Origin: Streptomyces cellostaticus | GTDB lineage: Bacteria > Actinomycetota > Actinomycetes > Streptomycetales > Streptomycetaceae | NCBI RefSeq assembly: GCF_001513965.1 | Contig: NZ_KQ948015.1 | Span: 394,211 to 458,210 of the forward strand | Reading direction: 5' to 3' | DNA length: 64,000 bases | Shown here: piece by piece, positions 52,247 to 60,312 of the stretch | Layout: each line of letters begins with the position of its first letter | How positions within the stretch are numbered: the first letter of the stretch is position 1 | Made by a program: the position numbers and the translations under genes | Notes under the pieces: model-generated | The model's database searches: none | Seen by the model: the letters and a program-made list of their open reading frames with translations, nothing else | What the model was told of the DNA's origin: nothing

Positions 52247-52861
52247 CTACGTCAGTCCGAGCGCGGGCAGCACCGCGGCCTCCACGAACCGGACGAGATA
52301 GCCGGCGTCGGCGTACTGGCCGCTGAGCACCGGGCGGACGCGCAGCACGCCGAACATCATGGCGGGGATGTAGTCCAGCGCGGGATGACCGGCGGGCACC
52401 TCGCCCCGCTGCACGCCCCGCGCCAGCATCTCCTCGAGCGCGGCGATCTCGGGGAGGACGAGCGCCTCGCGCAGCGCCTGTGCGAGTTCCTGGTCGGCCG
52501 TGACCGCGTGGCCGAGGGCCTGCATGAGCCTGGCGTCCTTGTCGGACCAGTCGCCCGCCGCCCGCGCGGCCTGGCGCAGGTCCTCGGCGAGCGAGCCGGT
52601 GTCGATGCCGGCGAAGCGCACCTTGCGGCTGGCGCGCAGCGCGGCCGCGACGAACTGGGGCTTGGTCTTCCACTGCCGGTAGAGCGTGGACTTGCTGCAC
52701 CGGGTGCTGGCGGCGACGCCCTCCATGGTCACGGAGTCGTAGCCGCACTCGCGGATCTGCTCCAGCACGGCGTCGAAGAACTCCCGCTCACGCTCGGGCG
52801 TGATCTTGGAGCGGCGCGAGGCGGCGACCGACTCCGGTCCGTCCGCGGCCTGGGACGTCAT
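52247..52861 (-). CDS. TetR/AcrR-family transcriptional regulator
   Basis: 204 residues from ATG 52861, chosen because GAGGAG lies about 9 nt upstream; the in-frame ATG at 52885 has only a weak site. Helix-turn-helix: VTMEGVAASTRCSKSTLYRQ followed by WKTKPQFVAAAL (residues about 43-75). The C-terminal ligand domain has the TetR_C pattern ALGHAVTADQELAQALREAL. It is divergent from the PAP2 phosphatase/DMT pair, with an extended palindromic array between them, so it probably represses itself and that operon. Confidence 0.9.
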   Translation of the reverse strand: MTSQAADGPESVAASRRSKITPEREREFFDAVLEQIRECGYDSVTMEGVAASTRCSKSTLYRQWKTKPQFVAAALRASRKVRFAGIDTGSLAEDLRQAARAAGDWSDKDARLMQALGHAVTADQELAQALREALVLPEIAALEEMLARGVQRGEVPAGHPALDYIPAMMFGVLRVRPVLSGQYADAGYLVRFVEAAVLPALGLT

Positions 52862-52950
52862 GCGTGGCTTCTCCTCACTCGTCATTCCGCCCGCTAAAGC
52901 TTCGCTCAAGGGCGGTTGCAGAACCTGTCTCCAGTGTGTCGCACATCAAT

Positions 52951-53016
52951 CGATACGCCAGTGTACCGGTACTCACACGTATCGGTACACTGGCGTATCG
53001 GTACGGAGACGTATCG
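52951..53016. promoter_or_regulatory. operator array: 18-bp perfect inverted repeat plus 16-bp-phased CGTATCG copies
   Basis: Left arm 52951-52968 (CGATACGCCAGTGTACCG) and right arm 52983-53000 are exact complements around a 14-nt centre. The heptamer CGTATCG recurs at 52978, 52994 and 53010 (16-bp period) and inverted at 52951. GTACCGGTAC (52963-52972) is a nested palindrome. It is 90-156 bp upstream of the TetR start and 75-140 bp upstream of the PAP2 start. Confidence 0.65.
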
Positions 53017-53090
53017 ATGGGTTCCGGGCCTCCGTCCGGGACCCGGCACGCACCACCACCACGCACGACCGTCAGCGAAGGGGCCGGGGG

Positions 53091-53897
53091 ATGAATGCCC
53101 GAACCGAGCCTGCAGAAGCAGAAGCGGAGCCGGACGCGATAGCGACCGCGCGACCGCCGCTCCTGCGTGAGTTCCTGCTCGTCGCAGGGCTCTTCCTCGT
53201 CTACAAGCTCGGGCGGCAGCTGGCCACCGGCCACACCCCGGACGCCTTCCGCAACGCCCACCGCGTGTGGGACCTCGAACGGGCCGTGCACCTTCCGGGC
53301 GAGAGGGCCGTGCAGTCCGCACTGCTGCACGGCGACACCCTCGTCCGCCTGGCGAACACCTACTACGCGACCGTCCACTTCCCGGCCACCCTGGCCTTCC
53401 TGGTCTGGCTGTACCTGAGGCGGCCCGCGCACTACGTGTGGGCCCGTCGGGTCCTGGCCGTGGTCACCACTGCGGCGCTGGTGCTGCCGTTCGCGTTCCC
53501 GCTGGCCCCGCCGCGGATGCTGACCGGCACCGGCCTGGTGGACACCGCCCGGATCTACGGCCCCTCCGTCTACGGCCCGCCCTCCAGCGACCACCTCTCC
53601 AACCAGTTCGCGGCGATGCCCTCGCTGCACTTCGGCTGGGCCCTGATGGTGGCGATCGGCCTGATCGCGGCCACCCGGTCCCCCTGGCGCCGGCTGTGGC
53701 TGCTGCACCCGCTGATCACCCTGCTGGTGATCGTGGGCACCGCGAACCACTACTGGCTCGACGCGATCGTGGCGACCGCCATGCTCGGCGCCGCACTGGC
53801 GGTCGTCCACGCGCCGCGGCGGACGACCCGTACGGCGACACGCGGCGCACGGCGGCTCGCCCCGAAGGAGACCGTCCTGGCCGGAGCGGGCCGATGA
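53091..53897 (+). CDS. PAP2 (phosphatidic acid phosphatase)-family membrane protein
   Basis: 268 residues from ATG 53091 with a G-rich ribosome-binding site. Five to six hydrophobic segments. The PAP2 catalytic motifs are AMPSLHFGWALMVA (motif 2 SxH) and ANHYWLDAIVA (motif 3 HxxxxD), the reduced motif set seen in inositolphosphotransferase/Aur1-like PAP2 proteins. Function could be lipid-phosphate hydrolysis or headgroup transfer at the outer membrane face. The stop overlaps the ATG of the next gene (ATGA). It is divergent from TetR across the operator array. Confidence 0.87.
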   Translation: MNARTEPAEAEAEPDAIATARPPLLREFLLVAGLFLVYKLGRQLATGHTPDAFRNAHRVWDLERAVHLPGERAVQSALLHGDTLVRLANTYYATVHFPATLAFLVWLYLRRPAHYVWARRVLAVVTTAALVLPFAFPLAPPRMLTGTGLVDTARIYGPSVYGPPSSDHLSNQFAAMPSLHFGWALMVAIGLIAATRSPWRRLWLLHPLITLLVIVGTANHYWLDAIVATAMLGAALAVVHAPRRTTRTATRGARRLAPKETVLAGAGR

Positions 53898-54841
53898 GCG
53901 CCGCCGCCCTGCTCGCCGTGGGACTGTCCCTGGTCTCGGCCGTCGCCTACGCAGCAGCCGCCGTGGCCCAGGAGCGCCTCGCCTCGCGCAGCTCCGGCGC
54001 GGGCCTGCTGCGGCTGCTCGGCACCGGAGCCTGGTGGTCGTCGGTCGGCCTGAACGCGGGCGCCGCGCTGCTGCACGTGGTGGCCCTCAAGTACGGCCCG
54101 CTCACGGTCGTCCAGCCGTTGGGCGCGCTCACCCTCGTCGCGGCGGTGCCGCTCGGGGCGCGGGCCGCCGGGCGGCGGGTCAGCGCGGCGGAGTGGCGCG
54201 GTACGGCCCTCACGCTGCTCGGTCTCGGCGCGCTCCTGGTCACCGCCTCGGGCCCGGCGCCTGCGCGGGTGCTGAGCCTGACCGAGGCGCTGGCGGTCGC
54301 CGGTACGACCGCTGCCCTGATCGGCGTGCTCTGCCGGCCGGGCGCCCGGCCCGGCCTCAGGCACGCGACCGCCTCCGGCTTCGCCTCGGGTGTCGCCTCC
54401 GCACTCACCCAGACGGTGACGGTGGCGGCCACGGACCGCTCCGGTCCGGCGACGGGCGTCGAGGTGATCGTGGTCGCCGTGCTCGTCGCCGCGTTCGCCA
54501 CCGGCGGGCTGCTGCTGTCGCAGACGGCCTACCGCGGGGGCCTCGGCGGTCCGCTGGCCGTGGTCACCCTGGCCAACCCGGTGGCCGCCGCGGTGATCGG
54601 GCTGACCCTGCTCGGGCAGGGCCTGCAGGGCGGCACCGACGGGGTGCTGCTGGCCCTGGCCGGGGCGGGCCTGGCCGCCCGGGGCGTGGTCCTGCTGACC
54701 CGGGTCGCCCCCGAGCCGGTGCACGACGAGGAGGACCACCCCGTGGCCGCGGTGCTGGCACTGGAGCCGGGTACGGCCACGGCGGAACCGGCGCTGGTGC
54801 CCCGGCAGCCGGAACAGCCCGGGCATCTCACCGCACGGTGA
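53894..54841 (+). CDS. DMT-superfamily (EamA-like) membrane transporter
   Basis: 315 residues, about ten transmembrane segments in two repeats: LLAVGLSLVSAVAYAAAAVA opens the first, and VALKYGPLTVVQPLGALTLV is the characteristic DMT helix that follows TM3. The C-terminal 40 residues are hydrophilic. Similar proteins are labelled integral membrane or magnesium-transporter-like (NIPA type) proteins; the substrate is unknown. Coupled to the PAP2 gene by ATGA overlap. A strong hairpin follows at 54853. Confidence 0.82.
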   Translation: MSAAALLAVGLSLVSAVAYAAAAVAQERLASRSSGAGLLRLLGTGAWWSSVGLNAGAALLHVVALKYGPLTVVQPLGALTLVAAVPLGARAAGRRVSAAEWRGTALTLLGLGALLVTASGPAPARVLSLTEALAVAGTTAALIGVLCRPGARPGLRHATASGFASGVASALTQTVTVAATDRSGPATGVEVIVVAVLVAAFATGGLLLSQTAYRGGLGGPLAVVTLANPVAAAVIGLTLLGQGLQGGTDGVLLALAGAGLAARGVVLLTRVAPEPVHDEEDHPVAAVLALEPGTATAEPALVPRQPEQPGHLTAR

Positions 54842-54852
54842 CCGGACAGATG

Positions 54853-54895
54853 ACGGCGGCCGGTGCGCGCGAAGTCCGCGTGCGCCGGCCGCCGT
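54853..54895. terminator. strong hairpin terminator
   Basis: A 19-bp stem starting ACGGCGGCCGGTGCGCGCG with two wobble pairs and a 5-nt loop AAGTC, between the DMT gene and the convergent scramblase-like gene. Confidence 0.75.
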
Positions 54896-54922
54896 CGCCG
54901 TACTCCCCCGTGAGGGGCGTGC

Positions 54923-55780
54923 TCAGTTCCAGCCCCGCGAGTCCTGCTTGAGGGCGGTGTCGACGGTGAGGGCCGTCGCCACCACGAGGCTCAGCAGCGG
55001 CTCGGGCAGCTGGTAGTGGATCTGCAGGACGTAGTTGTCCGCCGTCGTGAACAGCGTCTTGGCGAGGCCTTCCCAGGTCTTGGTGATCCGGGCGACCTCG
55101 TTGTCCGCGTGGTCGACGATCGCGAAGTTCCAGGCCCGCCAGTTCTCCGCCTTGATCGCGCCGACCTGCTGGCCGTTCGCGTTCATCGCGAAGTTGATCT
55201 TCCCGATCATGTTCTGCTGGACGATCTCACCGACCGGCGAGCCGTCCGGACGCGTCACGATGACCTTCGACTTGAAGATCTTCGCGGGCCGGGTCAGCAG
55301 CAGCTGCGGCTGGCCGTAGGCATCGCGGATCTCCAGCTTGTGGGTCAGGAACTGGTCCCAGTTGGAGATGAAGCGGAAGATCTTCCGCAGCACGCCCTGC
55401 CCGACCTCGGTGACCGAGCCGATCTCGCGGCCGTTCTGATCCATGACCTTGTACTCGTTGGTCAGCTCGATCAGCTTGGCCTTCTGGTTCACGACCAGGA
55501 CCGGCTCGGTGAAGAGGGTGCCGCCGCCGGGGCCGCCGGCCGCGACGCCCGCCTGCCGCTGCACCTGGCGCTGCACCTTGGGGTCGGCGGCCTGCTGCTG
55601 CGGAATGTGAGCTGCGGGCTGCTGCTGAGGAGCGGCTTGCTGCTGCGGAACCTGCCCGGCGGCCTGCTGGGCCGGGTTCGTGTGCTCGGTCCACTGCGCG
55701 CCGTCCCAGTAACGGAGCGTCTGGGCAGCCCCGTGCGGATCGGGGTACCAGCCTGCAGGAGTGTTTGATTGCGTGGTCAC
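54923..55780 (-). CDS. DUF2510 plus phospholipid scramblase-like (LURP-one-related) protein
   Basis: 285 residues from GTG 55780 (TAGTGT box 6 nt upstream, leaderless). Residues 8-35 are DUF2510 (PAGWYPDPHGAAQTLRYWDG and AQWTEHTNP). Residues about 38-75 are Gln/Pro/Ala-rich low complexity. Residues about 90-285 form the scramblase/Tubby-like beta-barrel (LVVNQKAKLIELTNEYKVMD, ITKTWEGLAKTLFTTADNYV), with a C-terminal hydrophobic helix LLSLVVATALTVDTAL. It probably binds membrane lipids. It is the second DUF2510 gene within 5 kb. Confidence 0.85.
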   Translation of the reverse strand: MTTQSNTPAGWYPDPHGAAQTLRYWDGAQWTEHTNPAQQAAGQVPQQQAAPQQQPAAHIPQQQAADPKVQRQVQRQAGVAAGGPGGGTLFTEPVLVVNQKAKLIELTNEYKVMDQNGREIGSVTEVGQGVLRKIFRFISNWDQFLTHKLEIRDAYGQPQLLLTRPAKIFKSKVIVTRPDGSPVGEIVQQNMIGKINFAMNANGQQVGAIKAENWRAWNFAIVDHADNEVARITKTWEGLAKTLFTTADNYVLQIHYQLPEPLLSLVVATALTVDTALKQDSRGWN

Positions 55781-55786
55781 CGAGGC

Positions 55787-55792
55787 ACACTA
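55787..55792 (-). promoter_or_regulatory. -10 box, leaderless promoter of the scramblase-like gene
   Basis: TAGTGT on the minus strand ends 6 nt before the GTG at 55780. Confidence 0.45.
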
Positions 55793-55846
55793 CCTTGATA
55801 TGACCGGTACCTGACCAGTCCGCACGGAGCGGTGTTCATCGCCCGT

Positions 55847-57895
55847 TCACTCCGTGATGAGGGCCGGGTCGCTGACGCCGGTGTGCCCGTTCTCGACGTG
55901 GCCGGCGAAGCCGCGCAGGAAGGCCGGGTCGGCCTCCGAGGTGACCGTGAGGTCGTACCAGCGCTTGCTCGCCGCGAGGCCGACGGTGTGCGTCACGGTG
56001 GCCCCGGGCCGTACGGCGACGGCGACCGAGCTGCCGCCGTAGCAGTTCACGAGCTTCAGCTTCACCGTGCCGGAGCCCTTGTTGGTGAAGGTGAGTTCCA
56101 CGTCGTCGCCGACGTGCCGGGCGGTGACCTCCGGTCCGGCGGCCTTGTTACGGCCCTTGAAGAGGCGCTGGAAGCCGTTCGGGCCGTGCACGGCGAGGTC
56201 GTACGAGCCGCCCGAGTAGGCCGAGTTCCAGGTGTCGGAGAGGGTCTTGCCGGCCTCGGTGGTGTAGGGCCAGGGGCCGTCGGTGCGGTTGTTCGAGGTG
56301 ACCAGGAACGCGGCGCCCGCGTGTGCGCCGGAGGCGAAGGTGAGCGTGAACTTCCCGGCCGCGGTGTCCGCGGAACCGTCCACCACCGGGTTGTACTTGA
56401 GGGGGCGGGTGGGGCGGCTGCCGCGCTCCTGCTTGGGCAGGGACGGGTTGGCGGGCGGGGTGGGCTTGTAGTCGGGGTGACGGTCGTGGTCCGGCGGCTC
56501 GTATCCGGCCGTGGACGGCAGCGTGACCGGTGCGGTGTCCTTGCGGGAGAAGTCGAAGGCGGTGGTCAGGTCCCCGCAGATTGCCCGGCGCCAGGGCGAG
56601 ATGTTGGGCTCCTTGACGCCGAAGCGGCGCTCGATGAACCGGATGATCGAGGTGTGGTCGAAGGTCTCGGAGCAGACGTAACCGCCCTTGCTCCACGGCG
56701 AGACGACCAGCATCGGCACCCGCTGGCCGAGCCCGTAGGGGCCGGCGGGGTGGCTGCTGTCGCCCTTGAACAGGTCGAGTGCGGGGTCCACGGTCGACTT
56801 GCCCTGGGCGGCGGAGGCCGGCGGGAAGGGCGGGATCACGTGGTCGAAGAAGCCGTCGTTCTCGTCGTAGGTGATGAGCAGCGCGGTCTTGCCCCACACC
56901 TCGGGGTCGGAGGTGAGCGCGTCCAGGACCTGGGCGACGTACCAGGCGCCGTAGTTGGCGGGCCAGTTGGGGTGCTCGGTGAAGGCCTCGGGGGCGACGA
57001 TCCAGGAGACCTGGGGCAGCCTGCCCCCCTTCACGTCCGCCTTGAGCTGGTCGAAGAAGCCCTCGCCCTTGTGCGCGTCGGTGCCGGTGCGGGCCTTGTC
57101 GTAGAGCGGGTCGCCGGGCTTGGCGTTCCGGTACTGGTTGAAGTAGAGCAGTGAGTTGTCGCCGTAGTTGCCGCGGTAGGCGTCGTTGATCCAGCCCCAG
57201 CCGCCGCTCGCGTCCAGGCCGTCGCCGACGTCCTGGTAGATCTTCCAGGAGACCCCGGCCTGCTCCAGGCGCTCGGGGTACGTCGTCCACCCGTATCCCG
57301 CCTCGTCGTTGCCGAGGACCGGGCCGCCGCCCTTGCCGTCGTTGCCGGTGTACCCCGTCCACATGTAGTAGCGGTTGGGGTCGGTGGAGCCGATGAACGA
57401 GCAGTGGTAGGCGTCGCAGATGGTGAAGGCGTCGGCGAGCGCGTAGTGGAACGGGATGTCCTCGCGCGTCAGATACGCCATCGTCGTGGACGACTTGGCG
57501 GGCACCCACTTGTCGTACTTGCCGCCGTTGAACGCGGCGTGACCGTCGTTCCAGCCGTGCGGGAGGTCCTGGATGAAGGCGAGGCCGAGGTCGTCCGCGT
57601 CCGGGTGGAAGGGGAGGATGTCCTTCGTGCCGTCGGACTGCTTCCAGACGGACTTGCCGTTCTGCGTCACCGGCCGCGGGTCGCCGAAGCCCCGCACGCC
57701 CCGGAGCGAGCCGAAGTAATGGTCGAAGGAACGGTTCTCCTGCATCAGGACGACGATGTGCTCGACGTCCTCGACCGAACCCGTGCGGTGATGGGCGGGC
57801 AGGGCGGCCGCGCGCTGGATGCTGCTGGACAGCGCCGTGAACGCCGAGGTGGCGCCCGCGAGTTGGAGGAAGCGCCGCCGGTTGACTTCGGTCAT
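55847..57895 (-). CDS. Tat-exported phosphocholine-type phospholipase C
   Basis: 682 residues from ATG 57895. The twin-arginine signal is NRRRFLQLAGATSAF, with cleavage after AAALPA near 38. The phosphoesterase domain has HIVVLMQENRSFDHYFGSLR (metal and nucleophile region), FIGSTDPNRYYMWTGYT, ITYDENDGFFDHVIPP and FDHTSIIRFIERRFG, the signatures of the acid-phosphatase/PC-PLC family. Two C-terminal beta domains (about 480-682) match bacterial phosphocholine-specific PLC tails. It hydrolyses phosphatidylcholine or sphingomyelin outside the cell. CCGTCA-GA-TGACGG lies 42 bp upstream of the start. Confidence 0.92.
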   Translation of the reverse strand: MTEVNRRRFLQLAGATSAFTALSSSIQRAAALPAHHRTGSVEDVEHIVVLMQENRSFDHYFGSLRGVRGFGDPRPVTQNGKSVWKQSDGTKDILPFHPDADDLGLAFIQDLPHGWNDGHAAFNGGKYDKWVPAKSSTTMAYLTREDIPFHYALADAFTICDAYHCSFIGSTDPNRYYMWTGYTGNDGKGGGPVLGNDEAGYGWTTYPERLEQAGVSWKIYQDVGDGLDASGGWGWINDAYRGNYGDNSLLYFNQYRNAKPGDPLYDKARTGTDAHKGEGFFDQLKADVKGGRLPQVSWIVAPEAFTEHPNWPANYGAWYVAQVLDALTSDPEVWGKTALLITYDENDGFFDHVIPPFPPASAAQGKSTVDPALDLFKGDSSHPAGPYGLGQRVPMLVVSPWSKGGYVCSETFDHTSIIRFIERRFGVKEPNISPWRRAICGDLTTAFDFSRKDTAPVTLPSTAGYEPPDHDRHPDYKPTPPANPSLPKQERGSRPTRPLKYNPVVDGSADTAAGKFTLTFASGAHAGAAFLVTSNNRTDGPWPYTTEAGKTLSDTWNSAYSGGSYDLAVHGPNGFQRLFKGRNKAAGPEVTARHVGDDVELTFTNKGSGTVKLKLVNCYGGSSVAVAVRPGATVTHTVGLAASKRWYDLTVTSEADPAFLRGFAGHVENGHTGVSDPALITE

Positions 57896-57936
57896 GAGTG
57901 AGGGTCCTCTCGTCCTGCGTCCTGACGTACGCGATG

Positions 57937-57950
57937 CCGTCAGATGACGG
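57937..57950. promoter_or_regulatory. short inverted repeat upstream of the phospholipase gene
   Basis: CCGTCA-GA-TGACGG, 6-bp arms, 42-55 bp before the ATG. It is a possible regulator site. It does not look like a phosphate (PhoP) box, for which I see no direct repeats. Confidence 0.3.
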
Positions 57951-58035
57951 AATCTGCGCGGTGCGAGTGTTCCAAGAGCAGCAAACGTCAGGGAAGGGTC
58001 TGGTGGCGCCCATGTGAAAGTCGCCGGTACGGCAA

Positions 58036-58063
58036 GGGTTGAGGGCGGGTGCGCCCTCAACCC
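58036..58063 (-). terminator. hairpin terminator at the end of the right-edge operon
   Basis: A perfect 11-bp stem GGGTTGAGGGC / GCCCTCAACCC with a 6-nt loop, 42 bp beyond the stop of the LLM gene. Confidence 0.7.
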
Positions 58064-58105
58064 CTCGCAGGCGCCCCGTGTCCAGGGGCGTCGTCGAGGT
58101 GCGCG

Positions 58106-59044
58106 TCAGGCGAGCTGGGGCAGGACCTCCGCGGCGACCAGTTCCAGGTGGTCGAGGTCGGACAGGTCGAACGGCTGGAGGTAGAGGCGGCTGACGCCGG
58201 CCTCGGCGAATCTGCCGATCGTGTCGACGACCTCGGACGGGGTGCCGGAGATACGGCTCTTGGCGAACGGTCCGCCCTCGGGTCCCAGGGCCTCGGCCCG
58301 GCGACGGAGTTCCTGCCGGGTTCGGCCGCAGCACAGCACCTGGGCGGTGGACAGGTGCAGGGTGTCCGGGTCGCGGCCGGCGGTGTCGCAGGCCTGGCGC
58401 GCCCGTTCGAAGAGCGGGGTCGTCGCTTCCAGGGAGAGGAAGGGGACGTTGAACTCGTCGGCGTAGGCGGCGACCAGGCGGGGGGTGCGGACCGGGCCGT
58501 CGCCGCCGATCAGGACGGGGGGCCTGGGCTGTTGGACCGGCTTGGGGAGCGCCGGGGAGTCCGTGAGCCGGTAGTGGGTCCCCTCGTAGGTGAAGGTCTT
58601 GCCCTCGGGGGTGTCCCACAGGCCCGTGATGACGGCCAGTTGCTCCTCGAACCGGTCGAAGCGCTCGCGCAGCGAGGGGAACGGAATGCCGTACGCCGTG
58701 TGCTCGTCGGCGTACCAGCCGGTGCCCAGGCCGAGTTCGACCCGGCCGCCGCTCATCCGGTCGATCTGGGCCACCGCTATCGCCAGCGGGCCCGGCAGCC
58801 GGAAGGTCGCGGAGCTCATCAGGGTGCCCAGGCGGATCGTCCGGGTCTCCCTGGCCAGGCCCGCCATGGTGATCCAGGCGTCGATCGGGCCCGGCAGGCC
58901 CGGGACATCACCCAGTTTCAGGTAGTGGTCGGAGGTGAAGAAGGCGTCGAAGCCGCAGTCCTCGGCGGTGCGGGCCACGCGCAGCAGGGCGGCGTAGTCG
59001 GTGCCCTGCTGCGCTGCGGTGTAGATCCTCAGTTTCGGATTCAT
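58106..59044 (-). CDS. LLM-class (F420/FMN) oxidoreductase
   Basis: 312 residues. TIM-barrel luciferase-like family: LRIYTAAQQGTDYAALLRVA, ARTAEDCGFDAFFTSDHYL, RTIRLGTLMSSATFRLPGPL and GRVELGLGTGWYADEHTAYG are the recognised F420-dependent group strings. It probably uses F420 or FMN for a redox step in the biosynthetic operon. The start ATG 59044 overlaps the stop of the nucleotide-sugar dehydrogenase by 4 bp. It is the last gene before the terminator. Confidence 0.9.
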   Translation of the reverse strand: MNPKLRIYTAAQQGTDYAALLRVARTAEDCGFDAFFTSDHYLKLGDVPGLPGPIDAWITMAGLARETRTIRLGTLMSSATFRLPGPLAIAVAQIDRMSGGRVELGLGTGWYADEHTAYGIPFPSLRERFDRFEEQLAVITGLWDTPEGKTFTYEGTHYRLTDSPALPKPVQQPRPPVLIGGDGPVRTPRLVAAYADEFNVPFLSLEATTPLFERARQACDTAGRDPDTLHLSTAQVLCCGRTRQELRRRAEALGPEGGPFAKSRISGTPSEVVDTIGRFAEAGVSRLYLQPFDLSDLDHLELVAAEVLPQLA

Positions 59045-60312
59045 GCGGGCCTCCGGGGCTCGTACAGAAGTCGTGCGCCGTCCAGGAGCCGGGCGTCGTA
59101 CACCGTGTGGGGCTGGGCGACCAGCACCAGGTCGGCCTCGGCGATCGCGGCGGCGAGACGGGGGACCGACTTGTGGCACACGCCGTCCACGACCAATTCG
59201 GGAACGGACGGGTCGTGCACGCGGACCTGGACGCCGTGGGCGGTCAGGGCGCGGATCAACGGCACCACGGGGGTGTTCCGCGTGTCCGAGATGTTGGGTT
59301 TGTAGCTGATGCCGAGGACCAGGACCTGGGCCCCGTCCGGTGGTGTGCCTGCCGCGCGCAGCAGGGCCGCGCACCGGTCGGCCACCCGAGCCGGGCGCTC
59401 GTCGTTGATGCGCTGGGCCAGTTCCACCAGGCGCAGCGGGGTGCCCGCCGCGCGCGCCGAGTGCGCCAGGTACATGGGGTCCACGGGGATGCAGTGGCCG
59501 CCCACACCGACGCTCGGGTAGAAGGGCTGGAAGCCGAAGGGCTTGGTCGCCGCCGCGCCGATCACCGCCGTCGCGTCGATGCCCAGGGCGTCGCAGTACA
59601 CGGCGAACTCGTGGATCAGCCCGAGGTTGACCTGGCGGTAGGTGTTCTCCAGGACCTTGGTGGCCTCGGCCTCCCGCAGTCCGCCGGCGATGTGCACCGA
59701 GTCGACGACGCCCCGGTAGAGCTCCGCGGCGCGCAGGGCACAGACGGAGGTCAGGCCGCCGATCACCCGGGCGGTGGTGGCCGAGTCGTACACGGGGTTG
59801 CCCGGGTCCACGCGTTCCGGTGCGTGCGCCAGGCTGAAGTGCAGGCCGGCGGTGAGGCCGGAGCCCTCCAGGAGGGGCCGGACCACGCCGTCCGTCACCC
59901 CGGGGTGCACCGTGGACTCGATCACCACCAACTGGCCCGGCCGCAGGTGGGCGGCGACCGTGCCGCAGGCGGCGCGCAGGGCGGTCAGGTCGGGTTCGCC
60001 CGCCGCGTCCAGCGGAGTGGGCACGCACACCACCACGGCGGAGCAGTCCGCCAGCGCCTCGGTGCCGTCCACCGCGGTCAGTGCGGCGCCGAGCCAGCGC
60101 ACGCGGTCGTCGGAGACGGTGTCGACGGGGCTGCGGCCGGCGCGCAGGGTCGCGGTCACCTCGGGCCGCTCGTCCACGCCGATCACCGGGTGTCCCGCCT
60201 CCGCGAAGGCGACGGCCTGGGGCAGCCCGGCGTAGCCGAGGCCGATCACCGCGACCTGGCAGCGGGTCTCGGCGGGGACGAGTTCCCTGGCCGGCAACGT
60301 GAGTTCGGTCAT
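59041..60312 (-). CDS. UDP-glucose/UDP-ManNAc 6-dehydrogenase-family nucleotide-sugar dehydrogenase
   Basis: 423 residues. N-terminal NAD domain QVAVIGLGYAGLPQAVAFAE, central helix with THE-type ENTYRQVNLGLIHEFA, catalytic Cys274 in VGVGGHCIPVDP, and the C-terminal UDP-binding domain (LGISYKPNISDTRNTPV). It oxidises a nucleotide sugar at C6 to the uronate in two steps. WecC/TviB-type specificity is suggested by GHCIPVDPMYL. ATGA overlaps link it to both the glycosyltransferase upstream and the LLM gene downstream. Confidence 0.92.
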   Translation of the reverse strand: MTELTLPARELVPAETRCQVAVIGLGYAGLPQAVAFAEAGHPVIGVDERPEVTATLRAGRSPVDTVSDDRVRWLGAALTAVDGTEALADCSAVVVCVPTPLDAAGEPDLTALRAACGTVAAHLRPGQLVVIESTVHPGVTDGVVRPLLEGSGLTAGLHFSLAHAPERVDPGNPVYDSATTARVIGGLTSVCALRAAELYRGVVDSVHIAGGLREAEATKVLENTYRQVNLGLIHEFAVYCDALGIDATAVIGAAATKPFGFQPFYPSVGVGGHCIPVDPMYLAHSARAAGTPLRLVELAQRINDERPARVADRCAALLRAAGTPPDGAQVLVLGISYKPNISDTRNTPVVPLIRALTAHGVQVRVHDPSVPELVVDGVCHKSVPRLAAAIAEADLVLVAQPHTVYDARLLDGARLLYEPRRPA

